Source: Xanthobacteraceae bacterium
GTDB taxonomy: Bacteria > Pseudomonadota > Alphaproteobacteria > Rhizobiales > Xanthobacteraceae
Length of the DNA: 7,162 nucleotides
Assembly (NCBI GenBank): GCA_030036975.1
Contig: JASHSE010000436.1
Coordinates: 1-7,162 of the forward strand
Reading direction: 5' to 3'
Part shown: piece by piece, positions 1 through 5,867 of the stretch
How positions within the stretch are numbered: position 1 is the stretch's first letter
How the letters are laid out: each line of letters begins with the position of its first letter
Notes under the pieces: model-generated
What the model saw: only the letters and a program-made list of their open reading frames with translations
What the model was told of the DNA's origin: nothing
Database searches by the model: none
Program-made: the position numbers and the translations under genes

Positions 1-201
1 CAGCAGGACGACAACAGGTGGCCTGTCGATCCCAAGCTTGTCGCGGCGGTCAAGCGCAAGATCGCAGAGCTGACGGACTTACCCGGCATACGGGCGACCG
101 CCGCCACCGTTGAAGCTGAGTACGCTGGCTTGATTGCCCGCTATAGCGTCCACCACGGACTTGCCGATCTCTACGAACAATTACGGCGCCGGCATGCTTA
201 A
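1..201 (+). CDS. C-terminal end of an unidentified protein (5' truncated by the window)
   Basis: An open frame runs from the first base to a TAA at 199-201, giving the last 66 residues of a protein whose start lies outside the window. The fragment is rich in Ala, Arg, Leu and Glu. It looks helical, with two likely amphipathic helices (around residues 11-24 and 36-63) and a basic end (LRRRHA). I recognise no motif. Helical tails of this kind close many glycosyltransferases, and the downstream genes make a glycan-related role plausible, but that is context only. The reading frame is supported by codon usage like that of the following genes (G/C at most third positions) and by the absence of a competing frame. 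The next gene starts 186 nt downstream, so the two are not obviously coupled. Confidence 0.6.
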   Translation, partial: QQDDNRWPVDPKLVAAVKRKIAELTDLPGIRATAATVEAEYAGLIARYSVHHGLADLYEQLRRRHA

Positions 202-387
202 TTGGCCACCACTGAGAACCGGCCTTTCACAGGTGAGCACTTGATGGATGCAAGGGTCCCCCGGTCGTCTCCAGGGGAAAGTCGGATTCGTCTCGGCGCG
301 ACCACGCGGTTTACCCACGCGCGAAATGCGTTATTGTGCGTCGTCTGGTTTCATCCAGATGATTGGCGAAGAACTGGATGAGTTGAC
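202..387 (+). other. Intergenic region before the fusion glycosyltransferase gene
   Basis: This 186-nt gap separates the truncated first gene from the GTG at 388. A frame open from 248 runs through its right part, but it continues into the glycosyltransferase gene out of frame and encodes an Arg/Ser-rich peptide with no motif, so I do not regard it as a gene. I see no clear terminator (no hairpin followed by a T run) and no confident -35/-10 pair. The only structure I trust is the inverted repeat at 351-381, listed separately. If gene 2 has its own promoter, it should lie here. Confidence 0.5.
351..381 (+). promoter_or_regulatory. Perfect 8-bp inverted repeat just upstream of the GTG at 388
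   Basis: TCATCCAG (351-358) is followed 15 nt later by its exact reverse complement CTGGATGA (374-381). In RNA this would form an 8-bp stem whose right arm covers the GGATGA region, the most likely weak ribosome-binding stretch for the GTG at 388, only 6 nt further on. There is no T run, so it is not a terminator. It could limit translation, be a protein-binding dyad, or be chance. The repeat is seen directly; the role is inference. Confidence 0.35.
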
Positions 388-2385
388 GTGCGCACGTGGT
401 TCGGACAGCGTCGGCCCGAAGTCTCCGTCGTCGTCGTCATTCATAACATTCCCCGCGAAGCCCCGCGGACGTTATTGTCGCTGTCAGCCGTCTACCAGCG
501 TCACATCAACGCCGAGGATTACGAGGTCATTGTCGTCGACAATGGTTCGAACCCTGGGCTCGATCCGAAATTTCTACGCGGCCTCAAAGGCAACTTTCGT
601 TTGCTCCGCATCGATCCGGCGCCATCATCACCGGCGCCTGCTGTCAATCGCGGGCTCGCGGCGGCGAGCGGCGCTGTTATTGGAATGATGATCGATGGCG
701 CTCGCATCGCAACTCCGGGACTTCTGCACTTCGCTCGCCACGGTGCCCGACTCTTCGAAGCCGCGGTAGTGGCGGTACCGGGCTGGTATCTCGGCTACGA
801 TTTTCAGCGCTGGGCCCTGCTGGCGGGCTACGATCAGGCGCGCGAAGACGCGTTGCTCAGCTCAATCGATTGGCCCCGCGATGGCTACCGCCTGTTCGAG
901 ATCGGTACTTTGGACGAATCCTCAGTCGAGGGATGGCTGCTGCCGATCGCCGAGACCAACGCGCTGTTCATGCGGCGCGAATTGTGGGACCTGCTGCAAG
1001 GTTTGGATGAACGTTTTGATTTTCCCGGTGGTGGCCTTGTCAATCTCGACACCTATGCACGTGCCCTGGAGATTCCAAATTCCCAACAGGTGTTGTTGCT
1101 CGGCGAGGGAACATTTCATCAAGTGCACGGGGGTGTCGCAACAAACCGACATCCCGAGCAAATGCCCGACAGCATGGCGAAATGGCTCAAACAGTATGAG
1201 CAAATTCGCGGCCGGCCCTATTCGATTCCGAACCCAGTGCGCCCGCCCATCTACATCGGCACCCTGCCTCGCCCGGCGCTGGCCCATTTCGTGCGCTCCG
1301 CCGTCGCACCGATCCGCGGTCACAACGCTCTGACTTTGGGCCCTGCATTCGAGCAGCAATTGTGGTCGTTGCAGCCCCCGATTCCAGCGGCTGATCGCAC
1401 GATTGCCGCGCTCGTCAAACTGGCGCAGGAGCAATTCCGCTTGGGCCGATATCCCGCCGCCGTCAGCATCGCGCGCCTGGTCCGCGAACGGGCGCCGGAC
1501 GAGCCTGAGCCGCAGCGGCTGCTCTCGCTCGTCGCCTGCGGGCTCGATCAGGGTCATCCCATGGAAGGCGAGTACTTTCTCGCTCTGGGAAAAGCCTACC
1601 AACTATTGGGCGACAGCGAGCGCGCCGCTTTCAACTATCGCAAAGCACTGACGTTCGATCGCAATCTCGTTGGCGCTTATCAGGGTTTGGCAACCCTGCG
1701 CATGCCCGGCGATCCTTATGACGTCTGGCTCGATCGCCTTTACATGTCTCGGGCGCCAGAGACCGTTATTGAAATCGGTGTGACTGAGGGCAAATCGCTC
1801 GCGCGCGTGCGCCCTCCGGCGTTAACCATCGGGGTCGACCCCGAGCCGAGGCTGATTTACCCATTGCAGACGCAAACGCACGTATTCCCCGAGACCAGCG
1901 ACAAATTTTTCACCCGCCGCGGACCGGACGCGCTGCTGGCCGGCAGACCGCTTGATATCGCATTCATTGCCGGCCAGCGCCTGTTCGAGCAGGCGCTGAG
2001 AGATATTTCACGCCTTGAGGAATATTGCAGCCCAAGCTCGATCATCTTGTTGCACAACACCGTGCCGTTGGATGAGGCGACGCAAAGCCGGACCCGCGAC
2101 ACTGCGTTTTATACCGGCGACCTCTGGAAAACGGTGCTGTGCATCAAACATTATCGACCCGACATCGATATCTTCACGATCGCAACCCCTTGGAGTGGAT
2201 TGACCGTGCTGACAAACCTCGATCCATCGTCGCGACTGCTTGCTGAAAAATATGAAGAGGCCGTCGCCAGATTCATCGACCTGCCCTATTGTGAGATCGA
2301 AAAAAAACTGCAGGCTGGGCTGAACCTGGTGCCGAATGATTGGCAGGCCGTCGAAGCGCGCCTGAAAGCAAGGCGAGTTCTTTAG
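388..2385 (+). CDS. Family-2 glycosyltransferase fused to TPR-like linker and methyltransferase-like domain
   Basis: The 665-residue protein has three parts. Residues about 12-245 resemble a GT-A/GT2 glycosyltransferase: VSVVVVIHN opens the nucleotide-binding fold, YEVIVVDNGS (45-54) follows, and MIDGAR (101-106) sits where the DXD metal motif is expected, although the second Asp is absent. GGGLVNLDTY (214-223) and FHQVHGG (243-249) fit the acceptor side. Residues about 340-435 are helical and TPR-like (FRLGRYPAAVSIARLV; YFLALGKAYQLLGDSERAAFNYRKAL). Residues about 445-615 resemble a class I SAM methyltransferase: VIEIGVTEGKS (460-470), then IAGQR (527-531) and LLHNT (554-558), where I expect IDGxH and LHDT. 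The third domain may therefore be catalytically degenerate. It probably acts in the cytoplasm on a growing surface glycan. The GTG at 388 is the first possible start because an in-frame TGA lies at 379-381. The TylF gene follows after 18 nt, suggesting co-transcription. Donor and acceptor sugars are unknown. Confidence 0.88.
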   Translation: MRTWFGQRRPEVSVVVVIHNIPREAPRTLLSLSAVYQRHINAEDYEVIVVDNGSNPGLDPKFLRGLKGNFRLLRIDPAPSSPAPAVNRGLAAASGAVIGMMIDGARIATPGLLHFARHGARLFEAAVVAVPGWYLGYDFQRWALLAGYDQAREDALLSSIDWPRDGYRLFEIGTLDESSVEGWLLPIAETNALFMRRELWDLLQGLDERFDFPGGGLVNLDTYARALEIPNSQQVLLLGEGTFHQVHGGVATNRHPEQMPDSMAKWLKQYEQIRGRPYSIPNPVRPPIYIGTLPRPALAHFVRSAVAPIRGHNALTLGPAFEQQLWSLQPPIPAADRTIAALVKLAQEQFRLGRYPAAVSIARLVRERAPDEPEPQRLLSLVACGLDQGHPMEGEYFLALGKAYQLLGDSERAAFNYRKALTFDRNLVGAYQGLATLRMPGDPYDVWLDRLYMSRAPETVIEIGVTEGKSLARVRPPALTIGVDPEPRLIYPLQTQTHVFPETSDKFFTRRGPDALLAGRPLDIAFIAGQRLFEQALRDISRLEEYCSPSSIILLHNTVPLDEATQSRTRDTAFYTGDLWKTVLCIKHYRPDIDIFTIATPWSGLTVLTNLDPSSRLLAEKYEEAVARFIDLPYCEIEKKLQAGLNLVPNDWQAVEARLKARRVL

Positions 2386-2391
2386 ACGCGC

Positions 2392-2396
2392 GAGGT
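2392..2396 (+). promoter_or_regulatory. Ribosome-binding site supporting the GTG start at 2404
   Basis: GAGGT at 2392-2396 lies 7 nt before GTG 2404, close to ideal spacing. It sits in the 18-nt gap after the fusion gene stop, which supports translation from GTG rather than from an internal codon. Confidence 0.55.
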
Positions 2397-2403
2397 CCCA
2401 ATT

Positions 2404-3150
2404 GTGACTACGGCAGCACGGCAACTGTACCTCGACCTCCTTATCAGCACTTTGGCTAATACGATATATCAGGATGCGTCGACCCATCCCGAAAATGACG
2501 GACCCTTCAGGGGGGAGCTTAGAGCCGAGGGGCGCGACTGGCCCGCGATCGCGCATACGATGGTCGGCTTGCGCCGTCTGCAGAATCTCCGCGACTTGGC
2601 GCAGCGGACGCTTGATGAGGAAATTTGCGGAGATTTCATCGAAACCGGTGTTTGGCGCGGCGGCTGCTGCATTCTGATGCGCGGCGTTCTTGCGGCGAAT
2701 GGCGTGAAGGACCGCAAGGTCTACGCCGCGGATTCGTTCGCCGGGCTTCCGCCTCCCGACCCGCAAAGCTATCCCCAAGACGATTCCTGGAATTTTCACC
2801 GTCACAAGGAGCTTGCGGTCTCGTTAAGCCAGGTGAAGAGCAATTTTGCCCGCTACGGTTTGCTCGACGGGCAAGTCATCTTCGTAGAGGGTCCGTTCAG
2901 GGACACTCTGCCGTCGCTCAAGGCGGGGCCGTTCTCGCTTATTCGCCTGGATGGCGATTGGTACGAATCGACTTACATTGCATTGGACGCGCTCTACCCG
3001 AAGCTCTCGCCGGGCGGCTTTGTGATCGTCGATGATTTCAACCTCATTCCACCTTGCCGGCAGGCGGTCATCGACTATCGTTCGCGCCATGAAGTCACCG
3101 CGGTTATGCACGACGTGGACTGGAACGCCAGTTGGTGGCAGAAGGAGTGA
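2404..3150 (+). CDS. TylF/MycF-family sugar O-methyltransferase (first copy)
   Basis: This is a 248-residue SAM-dependent O-methyltransferase of the TylF/MycF family. Known members methylate hydroxyls of deoxysugars in macrolides, and many relatives sit in bacterial glycan loci. Visible motifs are a family-type N-terminus (ARQLYLDLL), the SAM loop FIETGVWRGGCCILMRG (78-94), ADSFAGLPPP (109-118) ending the second strand with acidic D110, RLDGDWYEST (181-190) and VIVDDF (207-212). D183, D210 and D211 are the probable Mg2+ ligands by analogy with MycF; the spacing is right. The length is close to the family norm, so the gene looks intact. The substrate is probably a sugar hydroxyl on the locus glycan or its nucleotide-sugar precursor; which one cannot be told. 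Trp186 replaces the Leu that the second copy (5868-6713) has in RLDGDLYEST. It follows the fusion gene by 18 nt, and its stop precedes the next proposed start by 47 nt. Confidence 0.93.
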   Translation: MTTAARQLYLDLLISTLANTIYQDASTHPENDGPFRGELRAEGRDWPAIAHTMVGLRRLQNLRDLAQRTLDEEICGDFIETGVWRGGCCILMRGVLAANGVKDRKVYAADSFAGLPPPDPQSYPQDDSWNFHRHKELAVSLSQVKSNFARYGLLDGQVIFVEGPFRDTLPSLKAGPFSLIRLDGDWYESTYIALDALYPKLSPGGFVIVDDFNLIPPCRQAVIDYRSRHEVTAVMHDVDWNASWWQKE

Positions 3151-3197
3151 GTGCGGTTTTCCCCGTCCGCATGCGCATCGATCAAGGCGCGCCGGCG

Positions 3198-3929
3198 ATG
3201 ACAACGACCACGAAGATTCCGATCAGAGACGTCGAGTTGTGCCTGTGGGAGACGCTCGGCGATCGGCCCGCGAGCAGCGATCAATTGATCTACCTTCACA
3301 AAGACCGCGCATTTCTGCGTCGTCTCGAAGCTGTCGCAGCGCGGATCCAACCGAAACAGATGATCGAAATAGGTATTCTGGATGGCGGCAGTACGATTTA
3401 CTGGCAGGATCGGTTTCAGCTGCAGCGCCTCATCGCATTCGACATCGAACCTGATGCGCCACACTTGCGCCGTTACCTTGAACGCCACAATCTCCAGGGA
3501 ATTGTCCGCGCCAATTATGCAGTGGCCCAGGATGATGGCCCGGCGCTGCGAGCGGCCATCGCCAAACAGGCTGCCGGTCCCTTTGTCGATTTCATCGTCG
3601 ACGACGCGTCGCATCAGCACGCGCAGACGCGGACTACCGTCGAGGTTCTGCTGCCATTCCTCCGGCCGGGCGGCGCATACGTCATCGAGGACTGGGCCTG
3701 GGGTCATCACGCCAGCTGGCCATCGGACCTATGGGCGGATCGACCGCTGATGTCCCCTCTGCTGAGCGAACTGACCCTGATCTGTGGACGCGGCTCGGGG
3801 GTGATCGATCGCATCGAAATCGATCCCAATTTCGCAGTCCTGTGGCGCGGTGAAGCGTTCCTGCCCCAGAATGGTGAGTTCAGGCTTGCCGACCATTATG
3901 TGGCTCGCGGATTCTCGGTTGCGCCGTAA
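3198..3929 (+). CDS. Class I SAM-dependent methyltransferase (CmcI/Methyltransf_24-like)
   Basis: The 243-residue protein is a Rossmann-fold methyltransferase distinct from the TylF proteins. Motif I is MIEIGILDGGS (55-65), with the acidic end of the second strand in AFDIEPD (80-86). FIVDDASHQHAQT (132-144) and LLPFLRPGGAYVIEDWAWGH (151-170) match the IDDxSH and YVIED signatures of methyltransferases that act on sugars and small metabolites, often metal-assisted through the Asp/His set. I infer O-methylation of a sugar in the same glycan. Start choice: the frame opens at TTG 3132 inside the previous gene and also offers GTG 3147 and ATG 3171. I prefer ATG 3198 because AAGGCG at 3184-3189 lies 8 nt upstream, while the 22 extra residues look non-conserved and ATG 3171 has no ribosome-binding site. 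AAGGAG at 3142-3147 is too close to GTG 3147. The next gene is 167 nt away. Confidence 0.87.
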   Translation: MTTTTKIPIRDVELCLWETLGDRPASSDQLIYLHKDRAFLRRLEAVAARIQPKQMIEIGILDGGSTIYWQDRFQLQRLIAFDIEPDAPHLRRYLERHNLQGIVRANYAVAQDDGPALRAAIAKQAAGPFVDFIVDDASHQHAQTRTTVEVLLPFLRPGGAYVIEDWAWGHHASWPSDLWADRPLMSPLLSELTLICGRGSGVIDRIEIDPNFAVLWRGEAFLPQNGEFRLADHYVARGFSVAP

Positions 3930-4096
3930 ATTTCAGTTCGATGTTCTGCCGCCGTGCCGTCAGCACATACATCACGAACTCCCGTCACGCTTACAGATGA
4001 TGCGTCGTCAAACCAAACCTCGCGACGCTTGATGCCTTCGGCATTCGATGATAGCTGTGGCAAACTGACAAGCGTTCTGCAACCGGTTTCCCATAG
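3930..4096 (+). other. Intergenic region between the methyltransferase and the DDDDW gene
   Basis: This 167-nt gap holds no convincing gene. Frames that cross it are continuations of out-of-frame readings of the neighbours. A small hairpin is possible at 4032-4044 (ATGCC, 3-nt loop, GGCAT) but has no T tract, so I do not call a terminator. No clear promoter is visible, though the gap is long enough for one and may mark the start of a second transcription unit. Confidence 0.4.
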
Positions 4097-4921
4097 ATGG
4101 CGCGAATGCCCCGCAATTACCTCGTATTACGCGATAGTCCCACTTGGCTATCGTACAACGACCAGCAAGCGCGCGATTTTTGTGCCCGCTTTGCGCTTCC
4201 TGAAAACACGATCGCCGACTTCATTTCGATATGGGATGCCGCCTTGGACGTCGATTACAGGCATTTCCGTCATATCATGAAAGACACGGCGCTCGCTAAT
4301 TTCAGACAAGTGCACGGCTCGATCTTTCTTGAGCATGCGGAATTTCGCACCATTGCGCTCGAACCGGATGATCAGGTCGCGTTCGTCGATGACGACGATT
4401 GGCTGGCACCCGACCTGTTCATACGTTTGCGCAACGCCTCGGACTGCGGCGATGGTGCGAAGTGGGGCTCGATTCGGGTCGGACCGATCTTCTCGCATTT
4501 GGCGGAGACGCAGACGCACGGCGTTTTCTATGCGAGGCCCATCGACCACGTCCTCTACACCAACAACTACGCGGTGACCGGGCGCACGCTCACGCGTCTC
4601 GGGTTCGAGCAGCTGTTCGAGCACCGTGACGCGCAGAAGCAATTCGACCTCGGAGCCTATAGACCGAGAACCGTTCCGCAATATCTGTCCGCCGCCAACA
4701 AGCACCCGTGCTCGATGATGGCAGCCCTGTTCTTTCTGAGTTTTGAGCCCTTCCGGCGCGATCCGCGCGCGGAAATTTCCCGCTTTGCCGATGCGCTGGC
4801 ACAGTCATCGCTTGAGCCGAATGCGCCGTGGATCACCGAGCCGGTTCGGAAGCTGCATAGCCTGGTCAACGCGGCTGTCGGCCAAACGTGCGGCGCCGCA
4901 CGAAAAAGGTCAATCGCCTAG
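4097..4921 (+). CDS. Unknown-family protein with DDDDW motif; possible glycosyltransferase
   Basis: I do not firmly recognise this 274-residue protein. It has no signal peptide or membrane segment. VAFVDDDDWLAPDLFIRLR (94-112) strongly recalls the DXD region of GT-A glycosyltransferases: a hydrophobic strand, an acidic cluster, then W and a P-D-L/F turn. YLSAANKHPCSMMAALFFL (196-214) resembles the conserved C-terminal region where such enzymes often carry a K/R-H-x-x-S pattern. The N-terminus (NYLVLRDSPTWLS, 7-19) does not look like the usual V-S-I-I-I-P strand, and the stretch before the acidic cluster is short, so it may be a divergent or non-classical enzyme. An in-frame TAG at 4094-4096 makes ATG 4097 the first possible start; ATG 4106 is an alternative, and neither has a good ribosome-binding site. 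The location among glycan-modifying genes supports a glycosyl-transfer role, but this remains inference. The next gene starts 44 nt beyond its stop. Confidence 0.75.
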   Translation: MARMPRNYLVLRDSPTWLSYNDQQARDFCARFALPENTIADFISIWDAALDVDYRHFRHIMKDTALANFRQVHGSIFLEHAEFRTIALEPDDQVAFVDDDDWLAPDLFIRLRNASDCGDGAKWGSIRVGPIFSHLAETQTHGVFYARPIDHVLYTNNYAVTGRTLTRLGFEQLFEHRDAQKQFDLGAYRPRTVPQYLSAANKHPCSMMAALFFLSFEPFRRDPRAEISRFADALAQSSLEPNAPWITEPVRKLHSLVNAAVGQTCGAARKRSIA

Positions 4922-4965
4922 TCAACCGGCAAAGTCCTTCAGATCCGACAGGGTGGCTTCGATCA

Positions 4966-5835
4966 ATGCCCGAACGGCAGATCATATTTGTCTTGGGCAT
5001 GGGGCGCTCCGGAACGTCGGCGATAACGCGCATCTTGGCGCTGTGCGGCGCGCACCTACCCGAACCGCTGCTGGGTGCAAGCGACAGCAATTTGACGGGT
5101 CATTGGGAGCCGATTGATGCCATCAATATAAATAACGCATTCCTGTCTCGCCACGGCGCCAGCTGGTACGATCCAACGCTGCGTCTGCAAGGCGAGATCG
5201 CCTTTTCTGCGCAGGAAAAGGAAGCCTATATTGAACAGATTCGCACTTTCATCGAAAATAGTCACGCGGGCTCGCTGCTCGTGATCAAAGAGCCGAGAAT
5301 AGCGGCGTTGGCTTACTTTTGGTTCGAAGCCAGTCGCAGGGCTTCAATAGCCGCAAAGGTCGTCATTCCGATCAGACATCCCGATCAAGTGGCCGCTTCT
5401 CTTGCCGCCCGTGACGGAGTTTCCGCTGAATTGGCAAACGTCTTGTGGTTGAAATATAATTTTATGGCTGAACGTTGCTCGCGTAAATTGCCGCGCGTCT
5501 TTGTTGAATACGTCAATTTTATGAGCGACTGGCGCAAAGAGATCGGGCGCATTTCAGGGCGTTTGGCCGTCGATTTGAGCGATGCGGACGAGGCCGCCAT
5601 TGGTGGTTTCTTAGACCCTGATCTCCATCGGCAGAGATCGTGCGGCGCGCCGAGCGATATGCTTGGCCAAGCCTGGACGTCCGATACATATATAGCTTTA
5701 TCGGCGGCCGCCCGCGACGAACCGCTCAATTTGCAAAAGATCGATGCCATGTTCGCCGCTTTCGTCGCGTGTGAAAGAACGTTCAGGCGCTCCTTGGAGG
5801 ATTTTAGCCGGAGAGACTTGGATCCCTTCCTCTGA
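4966..5835 (+). CDS. PAPS-dependent sulfotransferase family protein
   Basis: The 289-residue protein carries both PAPS-binding signatures of sulfotransferases. The P-loop-like 5'-phosphosulfate loop is VLGMGRSGTSAITRIL (9-24) and the 3'-phosphate site is IPIRHPDQVAASL (134-146). Between them lie GHWEP (45-49) and VIKEPRIAAL (106-115), which match the GxxEx and xKDPR positions of bacterial relatives, with Glu for the usual Asp in the latter. It would move a sulfuryl group from PAPS to a hydroxyl of a glycan; the acceptor is unknown. It is soluble, with no membrane segment. Start: the frame is open back to GTG 4888, overlapping the previous gene, but ATG 4966 puts the conserved strand right at the N-terminus and has AGGGTGG (4950-4956) 9 nt upstream. 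The coding sequence uses more ATA and AGA codons than its neighbours (at least six ATA and five AGA), hinting at a separate origin. The next gene starts about 32 nt downstream. Confidence 0.9.
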   Translation: MPERQIIFVLGMGRSGTSAITRILALCGAHLPEPLLGASDSNLTGHWEPIDAININNAFLSRHGASWYDPTLRLQGEIAFSAQEKEAYIEQIRTFIENSHAGSLLVIKEPRIAALAYFWFEASRRASIAAKVVIPIRHPDQVAASLAARDGVSAELANVLWLKYNFMAERCSRKLPRVFVEYVNFMSDWRKEIGRISGRLAVDLSDADEAAIGGFLDPDLHRQRSCGAPSDMLGQAWTSDTYIALSAAARDEPLNLQKIDAMFAAFVACERTFRRSLEDFSRRDLDPFL

Positions 5836-5857
5836 AAGGCGATCGAGCGACCAAGAT

Positions 5858-5862
5858 GGGAG
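5858..5862 (+). promoter_or_regulatory. Ribosome-binding site favouring ATG 5868
   Basis: GGGAG at 5858-5862, continuing into AGG, lies 5 nt before ATG 5868. It overlaps the alternative ATG at 5856, which itself has only a weak GAGCGA upstream. This makes 5868 the better start for the second TylF gene and would remove four residues. Confidence 0.5.
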
Positions 5863-5867
5863 AGGCG

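Noticed and set aside
248..688. 146-residue open frame on the + strand overlapping the start of the fusion glycosyltransferase gene
   Set aside because: Most of it lies inside the clearly coding GT2 frame, and its product is Arg/Ser-rich without any motif. It is a shadow of the high-GC gene.
922..1602. 226-residue open frame on the - strand
   Set aside because: It is antisense to the GT2 and TPR-like part of the fusion protein. No motif or ribosome-binding site supports it.
2008..2805. 265-residue open frame on the - strand
   Set aside because: It spans the end of the fusion gene, the gap and half of the TylF gene, antisense to well-supported motifs, with no recognisable domain. This is typical of spurious long frames in GC-rich DNA.
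3132..3197. Upstream starts (TTG 3132, GTG 3147, ATG 3171) for the second methyltransferase
   Set aside because: They add up to 22 residues with no family-like sequence, and none has a properly spaced ribosome-binding site; ATG 3198 has AAGGCG 8 nt upstream.
3075..3710. 211-residue open frame on the - strand
   Set aside because: It is antisense to the TylF end and to the SAM-binding part of the next methyltransferase, and shows no domain.
4032..4044. Small hairpin ATGCC-TTC-GGCAT as a terminator
   Set aside because: The stem is only 5 bp with a 3-nt loop and no following T tract.
4148..4705. 185-residue open frame on the - strand opposite the DDDDW gene
   Set aside because: I considered it because the sense gene is poorly known. 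The sense frame has the FVDDDDWLAPDLF and KHPCS motifs and fits the gene order; the antisense product is Arg/Glu/Val-rich with no motif.
4888..4965. GTG 4888 as start of the sulfotransferase, overlapping the previous gene
   Set aside because: It adds 26 basic residues before the conserved first strand; ATG 4966 with AGGGTGG 9 nt upstream fits better.
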